Below, piece after piece: positions 5,676 through 13,759 of a stretch of DNA of 15,131 nt. Made by a program: the position numbers and the translations under genes. Positions within the stretch are counted from its first letter, which is position 1. The number at the start of each line of letters is the position of its first letter. The notes beneath the pieces were generated by a model. That model was not told the DNA's origin and ran no database searches. It was given only the letters and a program-made list of their open reading frames with translations. The stretch spans positions 1-15,131 of the forward strand of contig CAKPKE010000026.1 in the NCBI GenBank assembly GCA_934167095.1, read 5' to 3'. The stretch comes from an uncultured Clostridia bacterium (GTDB lineage: Bacteria; Bacillota; Clostridia; TANB77; CAG-508).

Positions 5676-5757
5676 TTATCCACATGGCTGTGGATAATGT
5701 GGATAACTTTGTGGATAACTTTTATATCAAGTGCTTCAAGGCTATAAGTTATCCACA
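5676..5757. promoter_or_regulatory. Cluster of five exact DnaA boxes
   Basis: The 9-mer TTATCCACA occurs perfectly five times: 5676-5684 (+), 5689-5697 (-), 5698-5706 (-), 5710-5718 (-) and 5749-5757 (+). A one-mismatch copy (TTATACATA on the minus strand) lies at 5762-5770. Boxes 1 and 2 form an inverted pair, and boxes 2 and 3 abut. The flank 5500-5675 is almost purely A/T and could unwind easily. This is the signature of a DnaA-binding locus. Gene order argues against a standard oriC: dnaA, dnaN and rpmH are not here, and the polC operon to the right is transcribed towards the cluster. Alternatives are a DnaA-titrating or DnaA-reactivating locus, or DnaA control of the gene at 5894. The rest of 5510-5828 holds no gene that I can support. 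Confidence 0.85.
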
Positions 5758-5828
5758 TTTTTATGTATAACTTTTTTACGGTTAATCAAACATATTTTTC
5801 TTTATTTATTATGTATATTCGTCATCAG

Positions 5829-5857
5829 TTGACATATTTCTACAAATAAACTATAAT
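5829..5857 (+). promoter_or_regulatory. Perfect consensus sigma-A promoter of the 46-codon ORF
   Basis: TTGACA (5829-5834), exactly 17 bases, TATAAT (5852-5857). It matches consensus at all 12 positions with optimal spacing, implying strong transcription starting near 5864. The DnaA-box cluster ends about 70 bases upstream of the -35, close enough for DnaA to influence it. Confidence 0.9.
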
Positions 5858-5893
5858 AGTAAATGCAAATCCATTTTAAAGGAGGTGTAAATT

Positions 5894-6034
5894 ATGCCAA
5901 TGCTGGACAAAGCTCACATCCGCACTATGCGGGTAAATGCCAAACGGCACGGTAATGATTCCAGACGAGCATACGTTGCTTCTAAGAAACAGCGTGCTCA
6001 AGTAATGGTTCGTAGGCTTACTCATAAGCACTAA
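5894..6034 (+). CDS. Small, strongly basic hypothetical protein (46 residues)
   Basis: An ORF of 46 codons with unusually strong expression signals: a perfect promoter, AAAGGAGGTG ending 6 bases before the ATG, and a strong terminator just after the stop. The product has about 14 Arg/Lys and 5 His against three acidic residues (two Asp near the start and one internal), with basic clusters RRAYVASKKQR and VRRLTHKH. This suggests RNA or DNA binding, as for a small ribosomal or nucleoid protein, but it does not match ribosomal protein L34 or another small ribosomal protein I know. By hand count 66 of 141 bases are G or C (about 47%), with codons such as CTG, CGC, CGG and GCC that are rare in the neighbours. 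It is a lone plus-strand gene between minus-strand units. An alternative is a structured RNA with a chance ORF, but the Shine-Dalgarno sequence favours a protein. Confidence 0.65.
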   Translation: MPMLDKAHIRTMRVNAKRHGNDSRRAYVASKKQRAQVMVRRLTHKH

Positions 6035-6062
6035 AGAACCTAAAGCATAATCTACACAAAAC

Positions 6063-6110
6063 ACCCTCGTATCATTTTACTTTTGATACGAGGGTTACTT
6101 TTTATTTTTT
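6063..6110 (+). terminator. Strong rho-independent terminator of the 46-codon ORF
   Basis: ACCCTCGTATCA (6063-6074) pairs over 12 perfect base pairs with TGATACGAGGGT (6084-6095), followed by TACTTTTTATTTTTT. Read from the other strand the stem ends in GTTTTG, so it may also weakly stop transcription arriving from the DUF1294 gene. Confidence 0.93.
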
Positions 6111-6182
6111 AATTTATGCCAATGAAAGCCTATTTATTTTCTGTATTTTTTCATTTTATATGTACTAACACAAATTATATAT

Positions 6183-6482
6183 TTATTTGTTTACCTGAGT
6201 TGCAATATATATAATAATTAAAATTTGAGTTATTAATATTATAGGAAGGCCTACATAAAATCTAGGCTTTTGCGTTTTGTGCCTAAAAGTATACATCCCT
6301 GCAATAGAGCCTATACTTCCGCCTAGAACTGCAATTATTAAAAGTGTGCTTTCTTTTATTCTCCAGCTTCCTCTTTCAGCTTTCTTTTTATCTATTAACA
6401 TTGATAAAAATCCAACTAAATTAATTATTATCAAATATATTGCTATATTTCTAATGCTAAATATTTGTATTAAATATTCCAT
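6183..6482 (-). CDS. DUF1294 family membrane protein
   Basis: A 99-residue integral membrane protein. Hydrophobic helices lie at about residues 12-30, 46-63 and 78-96. The family pattern is clear: DKKKAERGSWRIKE at 31-44, then GGSIGSIAGMYTFRHKT at 54-70, then FYVGLP. DUF1294 proteins are widespread and uncharacterised; the conserved cytoplasmic Asp-Lys and FRHKT elements are their hallmark. AAAGGA lies 7 bases before the ATG. It follows polC on the same strand after 79 bases with no clear terminator between, so read-through from the polC operon is likely. No biochemical role can be inferred. Confidence 0.88.
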   Translation of the reverse strand: MEYLIQIFSIRNIAIYLIIINLVGFLSMLIDKKKAERGSWRIKESTLLIIAVLGGSIGSIAGMYTFRHKTQKPRFYVGLPIILITQILIIIYIATQVNK

Positions 6483-6561
6483 ATTTTATTCCTTTCGCTT
6501 TAATCAGGTCTGTAATTTTTAATTGCCATTTTTTTAATAAGCTCAAAACAAGCAATTCTAT

Positions 6562-9500
6562 TTAAGCAAATAAGCTCATTTGATTGCTTTGGCTCATTCC
6601 TTTTAAGCAACCAACATTTTGAAGCATCTCTATTGTTGATTTTCCAACTTTTGCACGAATTTTCAAGTCATCTATAGACATAAACTCGCCTGCTTTTCTT
6701 GCTTCCTGAATACTTTGTGCTGCAACAGTTCCAAGTCCTGGTATACTATTTAATGGTGGTCTTATTCCATCTGGCATAACTTTAAATTTTGTAGCATCTG
6801 ATTCATACAAGTCCATTGGTAAGAAATTAAAGCCTCTTTCGTACATTTCAAGAACGATTTCGCAAACTGAATATGTATCTTGATCCTTTTTAGTTGCAGC
6901 TTTTCCAGCAAGTTCAATTTCTTTCATCTTGTTCTTTACTCTTTCTTTTCCGTTGCACATTACATCACTATCAAAAGCGTCTGCTCTTATAGAGAAGTAT
7001 GCAGCATAATAAGCTTTTGGCATGTGAACTTTGAACCACGCGATTCTGAAAGCATTTGTAACATAAGCTGCAGCATGGGCTTTAGGGAACATGTACTTGA
7101 TTTTTTTACAAGAGCCTATATACCACTCTGGAATATTGTATTCTCTCATTGTAGCTTCATGTTTAGCCCAACCTTCTGGATCTTTTGAAGGCTTTCCTTT
7201 ACGAACAAACTCCATTATTTTGAACGCTTTTTGTGGTGGCAATCCTTCTTTTATTAAGTAAATCATTATATCATCTCTACAACATATAGCATCTTCCAGT
7301 TTGATAGTGCCTGCTTCAATTAAGCTTTGAGCATTATTTAGCCAAACATCGGTACCATGTGATAGACCTGAAATTCTAATCAATTCATCAAATGTTTTTG
7401 GTCTTGTGTCAACAAGCATTCCTCTTACGAATTTTGTTCCAAATTCTGGAACACCGAAACTTCCAACTTCACTATGTATTTGTTCAGGAGTTACTCCTAA
7501 TGCTTTTGTTGAACCAAAAATTGACATCGTTTCTTTATCATCAAGTGGAACTTTTGTTGGGTCCTGACCTGTTATATCATAAAGCATTCTTATCATTGTT
7601 GGATCATCATGTCCTAGTATATCTAATTTTAAAAGGTTCTGGTCGATTGAGTGATAATCAAAGTGAGTTGTTATTATGTCTGAATTTGGATCATCTGCAG
7701 GATGCTGAACTGGTGTAAACTCATATATTTCTCTTCCTTTTGGAACAACTATAATTCCTCCAGGGTGCTGTCCCGTTGTTCTTTTAATTCCTGTACAGCC
7801 TTGTGCAATTCTTATTACTTCAGAATTATTTATTGGAATTCCACGTTCTTCATTATATTTTCTAACATAGCCCATCGCAGTTTTTCCTGCTACAGTACCA
7901 ACAGTTCCAGCTTTAAAAGTTGTTCCTTTTCCAAATATTACTTCTGTATATTTATGTGCTTTTGCTTGATATTCACCAGAGAAGTTTAAGTCTATATCTG
8001 GTTCTTTATCTCCATTAAATCCTAAGAAAGTTTCAAATGGGATATCTAGTCCATCTTTCTTCAATTTATGACCACACTTTGGGCACATTTTATCTGGCAA
8101 GTCAAATCCATTTTTATAACCATAATCAGTAAAATCTGAATATTTACAATGCGGGCATCTATAATGTGGTGGAAGTGAATTTACCTCTGTAATACCTGTC
8201 ATGTTGGCAACAAATGATGAACCAACTGAACCTCTGGAACCTACTATGTATCCATCTGCATTAGACTTCCAAACCAGCTTCTGAGCTATAATGTACATAA
8301 CGGAGAATCCGTTGCTAATTATAGATGTAAGTTCCCTTTGTAGTCTATCTTCAACTATTTGTGGAAGTGGGTCGCCATATAATTCATGAGCTTTATTATA
8401 TGCAATTTCTTTTATTGTTTTTTCACAGTCATTGATATATGGTGGACATTTTTCTGGTGAAATTGGGCTTATTTGCTCACACATATCAGCTACTTTATTT
8501 GTGTTTGTTACAACTACTTCATAAGCTTTTTCTTTGCCTAGATAGCTAAACTCTTCTAGCATTTCTTCTGTTGTTCTTAAATATAGTGGTGCTTGCAGGT
8601 CACAGTCTGCATAGCCTTGCCCTGCTTCTAATATTCTTCTATATATTTCGTCTTCTGGGTCCATAAAATGAACATCACAAGTTGCAACTACTAATTTATC
8701 TAGTTTTTCACCCAAGGCAACTATTTTTCTATTTATGTCTTGAAGTGCCTCTACATTTGGTACAACACCATTTCTAACTAAGAACATGTTGTTTCCTGTT
8801 GGTTGTATTTCTAAATAATCATAATCTCTTGCAATAGCTTCTACTTCGTCATCATCTTTTCCTTGTTCTATTGCCTGATATAATTCTCCTGCTTCACAAG
8901 CACTACCTAAAATAAGACCTTCGCAGTATTGCTTATAAATAGATTTTAATATTAATGGCTTTTTATAAAAGTAATTTAAATGTGAAATTGAAATTAGCTT
9001 ATATAAATTTTTTAGTCCAACATAATCTTTTGCCAAAATTATTGCATGGAAGCTTTTTAATTTTTTGTAGTTTACTTGTCCGCCTACTTTTTCACTTATT
9101 TGGTCTATTGTTTCTACACCTTTTTCATCAAGCATTTCAAGCATTTTTCTAAATACTTTTACAGTTGTATCAACATCATCTAAAGCTCTATGTGCAACTA
9201 ATACTTCAATTCCTAAATTTTCTGCAATTACTCCTAATTTGTATTTTTTGTAGTCTGGGAACAAGTCTTTTGCAAGTCTTAATGTATCTAAGTATGTATT
9301 TTCAAAGGTGTATCCTAACTGTTTTGCATTATACTTTAAAAATCCTATATCAAAGTCTGTGTTATGCGTTACAACAACGCTATCTCCAATAAATTCAAGC
9401 ATTTTAGGAAATACTTTATCAATAGTTTCGGCATCTTTTACCATGTCATCAGTAATATGAGTTACCTCAACTACTCTTTGAGGAATTGGTTTTTCCGGAT

Positions 9501-11139
9501 TTACAAAAGTTTCAAATTCGCCAATTACTTCGCCTTTCTCATTTAGCTTCATGATTCCTATTTCAGTAATTTTTTCTGTTCTAAATGAAAGACCTGTTGT
9601 TTCTAAGTCTAGTACACAGTATGTTGTATGAAGAGCTTGTCCTCTTGAGTTTCCGATACAAGGAACTTTATCGGGAACCAAATATGCTTCAACTCCATAC
9701 AAAACTTTCATATCTGGATTATTTACGCCAAGCATTTTATGCGCATCAGGGAAAGCTTGAACATTTCCATGGTCTGTTATTGCTATTGATTTCATTCCCC
9801 ATTTCATCGCTCTTTTAATTAAGTCTTTTGCAGGAGTTATTCCATCCATCATGCTCATTTGAGTATGCATGTGAAGCTCAACTCTTTTGATTTCAGCCAT
9901 ATCCATTCTTTGTACTTTTTTCTCTTCAGGCATTTCAATTACAGTATTTGCTAAAATACCTAACTGCTTTGCATAGGGGTCAAATTGTGCAGTTCCAGCA
10001 ATTCTTACTCGTTTTGCATTTTTTAATCTCTTTTTAATTTTATCTGCTTTTTCGCCTGGTGCGAAAACTTTACAGTCGATAGTATTTGTTCCATCATAAA
10101 CACTAAATGTAATTAAAACTTTTCCAGATTTTAATTCTCTTGTTTTTATTTCTAGATTAATATTTTCGTCTTTAGCGTCTAATATTACTGTTAATATTGA
10201 ACCTTCAATAATTACATTTCCACTTTCAACACCAACATCTTGGATTTTAGTAATTGCATCTTTTAAATTCAAACTTCTTCCAACAATAAGTGGTGTATCT
10301 TCTTCCTGAGGCTCTTCTTTCTTTGGTTCAGGCTTTGTAGCTTGTGGTGCTGGTGCAAATCCGCCTCCAAAATCTTGAGGCATCATTTCTGGTGGCATAT
10401 TCATATCCATCATTGGAGGCATTTCTGGTGGTGGAACATCTGCCCAAGGTAAATCTTGAGGAGCATTTCCTGAATATTGCTTTTTAACATGCTCTTTTTT
10501 CTCTCCAGATTCAGTCTTTTCAGCTTTGCTGTTTTCCACATTACTTATTATTTTACTAACTATACTTTTTTGAAGCTGAGCTTGTTTTTCTTTATATTTT
10601 GCAATGCTTTCAGTATCAATTTGTTCATTATATATTATTGCATATTTTTTGTTATAAACATTTTGAATAATGTTTGAAAATACCTCATTAAACCTGTTAC
10701 TCTCTAAAAATTCTTTTCCTTTTCTAACCAAAGTAACTTGAATTTTATTATTTTCTATATTAACTATACTGTTTTTTAAAAAAGCTTTTGCTATTGGATG
10801 CTTAAAAGATATGTATTCCACTATATTTTGCCAATTTTCAGCAATTACAGTGTTTGTATCTTTTACTTCTTCTTTACCAACTAAAGTTAGAGGAACTTCG
10901 TCAAAAGTATATTTAATTGTAATTCTAGCATTTTTTACTTGAAATCTATTTTCCATGTATTTTTCCATAGCTAGAATATCTTGTATTTTAATTGGTTTGT
11001 CAGCTTCAATTAGTAGTTCAAGCTCTTTTTTTGATTTATATAAATTTATTCCTGTAACCCTTGCAGCATTTAGTTCAAAGCTGTTAGAGTCATAGTCTTT
11101 AAATACTTCTTTTACATTTTTATATGCTTGTTTCTCCAT
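6562..11139 (-). CDS. polC: DNA polymerase III alpha subunit, PolC type
   Basis: The replicative polymerase of low-GC Gram-positives, with built-in 3'-5' proofreading. Order in the 1525 residues: N-terminal domains (1-200), a Pro/Met-rich linker (about 205-282), an OB-fold (about 285-405), and the PHP domain from 420 with HMHT at 423-426 and DHG at 456-458. The DEDDh exonuclease is inserted at about 505-670 with D511/E513 in DLETTG, D595 in HNTDFD, and H650/D655. Then come the PHP remainder, the thumb, and the palm. Zinc-site cysteines are 995, 998, 1019 and 1022, and PDID at 1047-1050 holds catalytic aspartates. QMSLF near the C-terminus is a sliding-clamp binding motif. It is longer than the about 1440-residue Bacillus enzyme, mainly through the linker. 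AAGGGGG lies 7 bases before the ATG. It follows rseP by 23 bases. Confidence 0.98.
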   Translation of the reverse strand: MEKQAYKNVKEVFKDYDSNSFELNAARVTGINLYKSKKELELLIEADKPIKIQDILAMEKYMENRFQVKNARITIKYTFDEVPLTLVGKEEVKDTNTVIAENWQNIVEYISFKHPIAKAFLKNSIVNIENNKIQVTLVRKGKEFLESNRFNEVFSNIIQNVYNKKYAIIYNEQIDTESIAKYKEKQAQLQKSIVSKIISNVENSKAEKTESGEKKEHVKKQYSGNAPQDLPWADVPPPEMPPMMDMNMPPEMMPQDFGGGFAPAPQATKPEPKKEEPQEEDTPLIVGRSLNLKDAITKIQDVGVESGNVIIEGSILTVILDAKDENINLEIKTRELKSGKVLITFSVYDGTNTIDCKVFAPGEKADKIKKRLKNAKRVRIAGTAQFDPYAKQLGILANTVIEMPEEKKVQRMDMAEIKRVELHMHTQMSMMDGITPAKDLIKRAMKWGMKSIAITDHGNVQAFPDAHKMLGVNNPDMKVLYGVEAYLVPDKVPCIGNSRGQALHTTYCVLDLETTGLSFRTEKITEIGIMKLNEKGEVIGEFETFVNPEKPIPQRVVEVTHITDDMVKDAETIDKVFPKMLEFIGDSVVVTHNTDFDIGFLKYNAKQLGYTFENTYLDTLRLAKDLFPDYKKYKLGVIAENLGIEVLVAHRALDDVDTTVKVFRKMLEMLDEKGVETIDQISEKVGGQVNYKKLKSFHAIILAKDYVGLKNLYKLISISHLNYFYKKPLILKSIYKQYCEGLILGSACEAGELYQAIEQGKDDDEVEAIARDYDYLEIQPTGNNMFLVRNGVVPNVEALQDINRKIVALGEKLDKLVVATCDVHFMDPEDEIYRRILEAGQGYADCDLQAPLYLRTTEEMLEEFSYLGKEKAYEVVVTNTNKVADMCEQISPISPEKCPPYINDCEKTIKEIAYNKAHELYGDPLPQIVEDRLQRELTSIISNGFSVMYIIAQKLVWKSNADGYIVGSRGSVGSSFVANMTGITEVNSLPPHYRCPHCKYSDFTDYGYKNGFDLPDKMCPKCGHKLKKDGLDIPFETFLGFNGDKEPDIDLNFSGEYQAKAHKYTEVIFGKGTTFKAGTVGTVAGKTAMGYVRKYNEERGIPINNSEVIRIAQGCTGIKRTTGQHPGGIIVVPKGREIYEFTPVQHPADDPNSDIITTHFDYHSIDQNLLKLDILGHDDPTMIRMLYDITGQDPTKVPLDDKETMSIFGSTKALGVTPEQIHSEVGSFGVPEFGTKFVRGMLVDTRPKTFDELIRISGLSHGTDVWLNNAQSLIEAGTIKLEDAICCRDDIMIYLIKEGLPPQKAFKIMEFVRKGKPSKDPEGWAKHEATMREYNIPEWYIGSCKKIKYMFPKAHAAAYVTNAFRIAWFKVHMPKAYYAAYFSIRADAFDSDVMCNGKERVKNKMKEIELAGKAATKKDQDTYSVCEIVLEMYERGFNFLPMDLYESDATKFKVMPDGIRPPLNSIPGLGTVAAQSIQEARKAGEFMSIDDLKIRAKVGKSTIEMLQNVGCLKGMSQSNQMSLFA

Positions 11140-11162
11140 TAGTTTTCCCCCTTATACTAATG

Positions 11163-12173
11163 TTAAAATATTTTTAGTATATCATTATATGTTACAATTA
11201 TTGATAATGTTATTAATATTGCAAATCCCGCAAGTTGCAATTTTGCTTCAAATTCTTTATCCATTGGCTTTCTTCTAATCCATTCTATAATTAGAAGAAG
11301 TATTTTTCCGCCATCTAGTGGTGGAAACGGTATTAAATTAGTAACTCCAAGCGACATCGAAACAACAACTAATACATACACAAACTGCCTTATTCCATTT
11401 GTTTTTGCAACTACTTGTGAAATACCAACAGGTCCAGTTAGTTCTGCAGAACTAGGAGCTTTTGTAAATAACGCTTTTATGCTTCCCCCTATTTGTGACA
11501 AAAATTCTCCTGTGCTATGCCATGAATAATACATTCTATTTTCAAAAGTATCTTCTGCAATTTTAAATTCTAAGCCTAAATAATATGTTCCATCTTTATT
11601 TGTTGGCTCAATTTCAATATCTTGTATTTCACCTGAAGCTTTTTCTACTTTTAAATTTACTTTTTTACCATTTTCTTCTAAAAGAATAGCTCTTATATCG
11701 TTTACTGTTACAATTTTTGTATCATTTATGCTTATAATTTTATCTCCTGCTTCAATTCCAGACTGCTCTGCATTATAGCCTTCTAGTACTTTTGATACAA
11801 CATTGCTGGTATATCCAGTCGCAGTTAAACTTAAAATAAAATATGCAATTATTGCAAATACAATGTTTACAATCGCACCAGCAGACACTATTGCAATTCT
11901 TTTTGGAATACTTGCATTACAAAAAGCCCCTTCTTCATTAGAGAGAGCTTCTTCACCTTCTAGATTTACAAACCCACCTAAAGGTATTAATCTTAATGCA
12001 TATTTAGTTTCTTTTCCTTGCTTTTTAAAAATAGTAGGACCAAATCCTATTGCAAACTCATTTACTTTTACCTTGCAAAGTTTTGCAACTAGGAAATGTC
12101 CTGTTTCATGTATTCCTATTAAAAATCCTAATAAAAATATTATTTTTATTGCGTTAATTAGAATAGTTATCAA
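11163..12173 (-). CDS. rseP: RIP site-2 metalloprotease RseP/RasP
   Basis: An intramembrane zinc protease that cleaves anti-sigma factors and signal-peptide remnants in the membrane. Its 336 residues show HETGH (22-26) in the first membrane helix as the HExxH zinc site, a PDZ domain at about 125-195 (SGIEAGDKIISINDTKI), TGPVGI at 246-251, and NLIPFPPLDGG (279-289), whose Asp is the third zinc ligand. Further helices lie at about 95-115, 262-282 and 315-330. The start codon is TTG: it is placed correctly, 6 bases after GGAGG, and no ATG is near. The GGAGG lies right behind the cdsA stop (10-base spacing between stop and start codon), indicating tight co-transcription and perhaps translational coupling. 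Confidence 0.96.
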   Translation of the reverse strand: MITILINAIKIIFLLGFLIGIHETGHFLVAKLCKVKVNEFAIGFGPTIFKKQGKETKYALRLIPLGGFVNLEGEEALSNEEGAFCNASIPKRIAIVSAGAIVNIVFAIIAYFILSLTATGYTSNVVSKVLEGYNAEQSGIEAGDKIISINDTKIVTVNDIRAILLEENGKKVNLKVEKASGEIQDIEIEPTNKDGTYYLGLEFKIAEDTFENRMYYSWHSTGEFLSQIGGSIKALFTKAPSSAELTGPVGISQVVAKTNGIRQFVYVLVVVSMSLGVTNLIPFPPLDGGKILLLIIEWIRRKPMDKEFEAKLQLAGFAILITLSIIVTYNDILKIF

Positions 12174-12185
12174 ATTTTGCCTCCA

Positions 12186-12995
12186 CTACATTATAAAAGA
12201 TAATAATATATATGCAAATGGTGCTATAAATATTATACTGTCTATTCTGTCAAGCATTCCACCATGTCCTGGAATTAAATTGCTAAAATCTTTTACATCT
12301 GCATATCTTTTTACGCTAGATGCTGCTAAATCTCCAATTTGACCTATGATGCTTAATACTACTCCCATCATTATTGCATAAGCATAATTGATTGTTATTG
12401 CTCCTGAAAATTGATTTAAAGCAAATGTATAAAGTAATGTTCCTAGTACAGAACCAACTAGTCCGCCTATACAACCTTCAATCGTTTTATTTGGTGAAAT
12501 TTGTGTAAAATGATGTTTTCCAATAGTTTTTCCTATATAAAGTGCAAACACATCAGTTATCCAAGCTGTTATAAATACATACCAAATTAGTAATTTTCCA
12601 TTTTCCATAGCTCTTATTTTTGAAAATATTGATAAAAATACAACTACATATAATATTTCAAATGCTGTTATTGCAACATCTACAGCTGTTCTTTTTTTAT
12701 CTTTTCTAAATATTAAATCAGCAAAGCTTAAAACTAATGCTATAGGTAAAACTAATTCACTAAACATTATTTTACTATCTAAATTTAATATATGCAAAAG
12801 TCCAAGTGCTATACAAGCTAAATATGCAACCCATTTAATTGGTGAAAAACCTTTTTTCTCAAAAGTTTTTGATAATTCATAAACACATCTTAAAGCTACT
12901 GCACAAAGTACAATATCTACTGTGTAGACATTTCCAAATATAAATACAACTAAAACAGTTGCAAATATTATTGCTCCTGATAAAATTCTTTTCAT
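12186..12995 (-). CDS. cdsA: Phosphatidate cytidylyltransferase (CDP-diglyceride synthase)
   Basis: A membrane enzyme converting phosphatidic acid and CTP into CDP-diacylglycerol, the precursor of phosphatidylglycerol and cardiolipin. Its 269 residues are mostly hydrophobic, with about seven to eight membrane segments. The family signature SVKRYADVKDFSNLIPGHGG followed by MLDRID is complete at about 227-252, with GD at 221-222 ahead of it. AAAGGA lies about 11 bases before the ATG, rather far, so it may depend on translation of uppS, whose stop lies 26 bases upstream. It sits between uppS and rseP as in most Firmicutes, except that dxr, usually next, is missing. Confidence 0.96.
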   Translation of the reverse strand: MKRILSGAIIFATVLVVFIFGNVYTVDIVLCAVALRCVYELSKTFEKKGFSPIKWVAYLACIALGLLHILNLDSKIMFSELVLPIALVLSFADLIFRKDKKRTAVDVAITAFEILYVVVFLSIFSKIRAMENGKLLIWYVFITAWITDVFALYIGKTIGKHHFTQISPNKTIEGCIGGLVGSVLGTLLYTFALNQFSGAITINYAYAIMMGVVLSIIGQIGDLAASSVKRYADVKDFSNLIPGHGGMLDRIDSIIFIAPFAYILLSFIM

Positions 12996-13021
12996 TTCTC
13001 TTGTTTTCCTTTATTAAATAT

Positions 13022-13750
13022 TTATTTATTTCCGCCAAATCTTCTATTTCTGCATTGATATATTGCAATAGAATCTATAAAATCTTCGTCAGAATATTCT
13101 GGCCAATATTTATCAGAAAATACAAATTCTGAATATGCTATTTGCCATGGCAAGAAATTACTTATTCTTTCTTCTCCAGATGTTCTTATTAATAAATCTG
13201 GATCTGGCTGATTTGCTGTATATAAATTTTGTGAAATTGTTTCTTCTGTAATATCTTGAAGATTTAATTTTCCTTCAAGAACTAATTTCGCAATATTTTT
13301 TGTGGCAGTCGTAATTTCATCTCTTCCACCATAATTAAAAGCAATGTTTAAAACCATTCCTGTATTATTTTTAGTTTTTTCTTCAACTGCTTTTATTTCT
13401 TCATAAATGTCTTTTGGAAGTTCTTCGATTTTTCCTATTACTTTTACTTTTACATTGTCATCATTTGATTTAAAAAAGTCTAATATGTAATATTTAAGAA
13501 GCTTCATTATTGCTCCAACTTCATCTTCTGCTCTTTTCCAGTTTTCTGTTGAAAAAGCATAAACTGTCATATATTTTATACCAAGTTTATTTGCAAATTT
13601 TGCAAGGCGCTTTAATGTTTCAGCGCCTTCTTTATGTCCTTGTGGAGTAGTTTTGCCATTTTTCTTTGCCCATCTTCTATTTCCATCCATTATTATTGCA
13701 ACATGTTTTGGTAAATTTTCAAGGTCAATTTTGTTTACATATTCCTCCAT
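13022..13750 (-). CDS. uppS: Isoprenyl transferase, undecaprenyl diphosphate synthase
   Basis: A cis-prenyltransferase that extends farnesyl diphosphate with isopentenyl diphosphate to undecaprenyl diphosphate, the lipid carrier for peptidoglycan and wall polymers. Its 242 residues carry IIMDGNRRWA (19-28) with catalytic Asp22, FSTENW of the substrate loop at about 66-71, and the family signature DLLIRTSGEERISNF followed by LPWQIAYSEFVF at about 184-210. The length is normal for the family. GGGAG lies 6 bases before the ATG. It starts 9 bases after the frr stop, so the two are co-transcribed. Confidence 0.97.
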   Translation of the reverse strand: MEEYVNKIDLENLPKHVAIIMDGNRRWAKKNGKTTPQGHKEGAETLKRLAKFANKLGIKYMTVYAFSTENWKRAEDEVGAIMKLLKYYILDFFKSNDDNVKVKVIGKIEELPKDIYEEIKAVEEKTKNNTGMVLNIAFNYGGRDEITTATKNIAKLVLEGKLNLQDITEETISQNLYTANQPDPDLLIRTSGEERISNFLPWQIAYSEFVFSDKYWPEYSDEDFIDSIAIYQCRNRRFGGNK

Positions 13751-13759
13751 AATTTCTCC

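Noticed and set aside
5349..5747. 132-codon plus-strand ORF across the GT repeat and DnaA boxes
   Set aside because: It encodes Cys-Val repeats and hydrophobic low-complexity sequence from AT-rich DNA, lacks a ribosome binding site and overlaps the pilin gene antisense.
5676..5893. Calling the region oriC
   Set aside because: The DnaA boxes and AT-rich flank fit, but dnaA, dnaN and rpmH are absent and the polC-pyrH operon would face the replication fork. I kept it as a DnaA-binding cluster of uncertain role.
5876..6064. 62-codon minus-strand ORF
   Set aside because: It is the antisense shadow of the 46-codon plus-strand ORF, which has a promoter, ribosome binding site and terminator.
11803..12342. 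179-codon plus-strand ORF opposite rseP and cdsA
   Set aside because: It is a shadow of two well-supported conserved genes, with no expression signals.
12877..13068. 63-codon minus-strand ORF spanning the uppS-cdsA junction
   Set aside because: It is a different frame of the ends of uppS and cdsA; both real genes have full family signatures.
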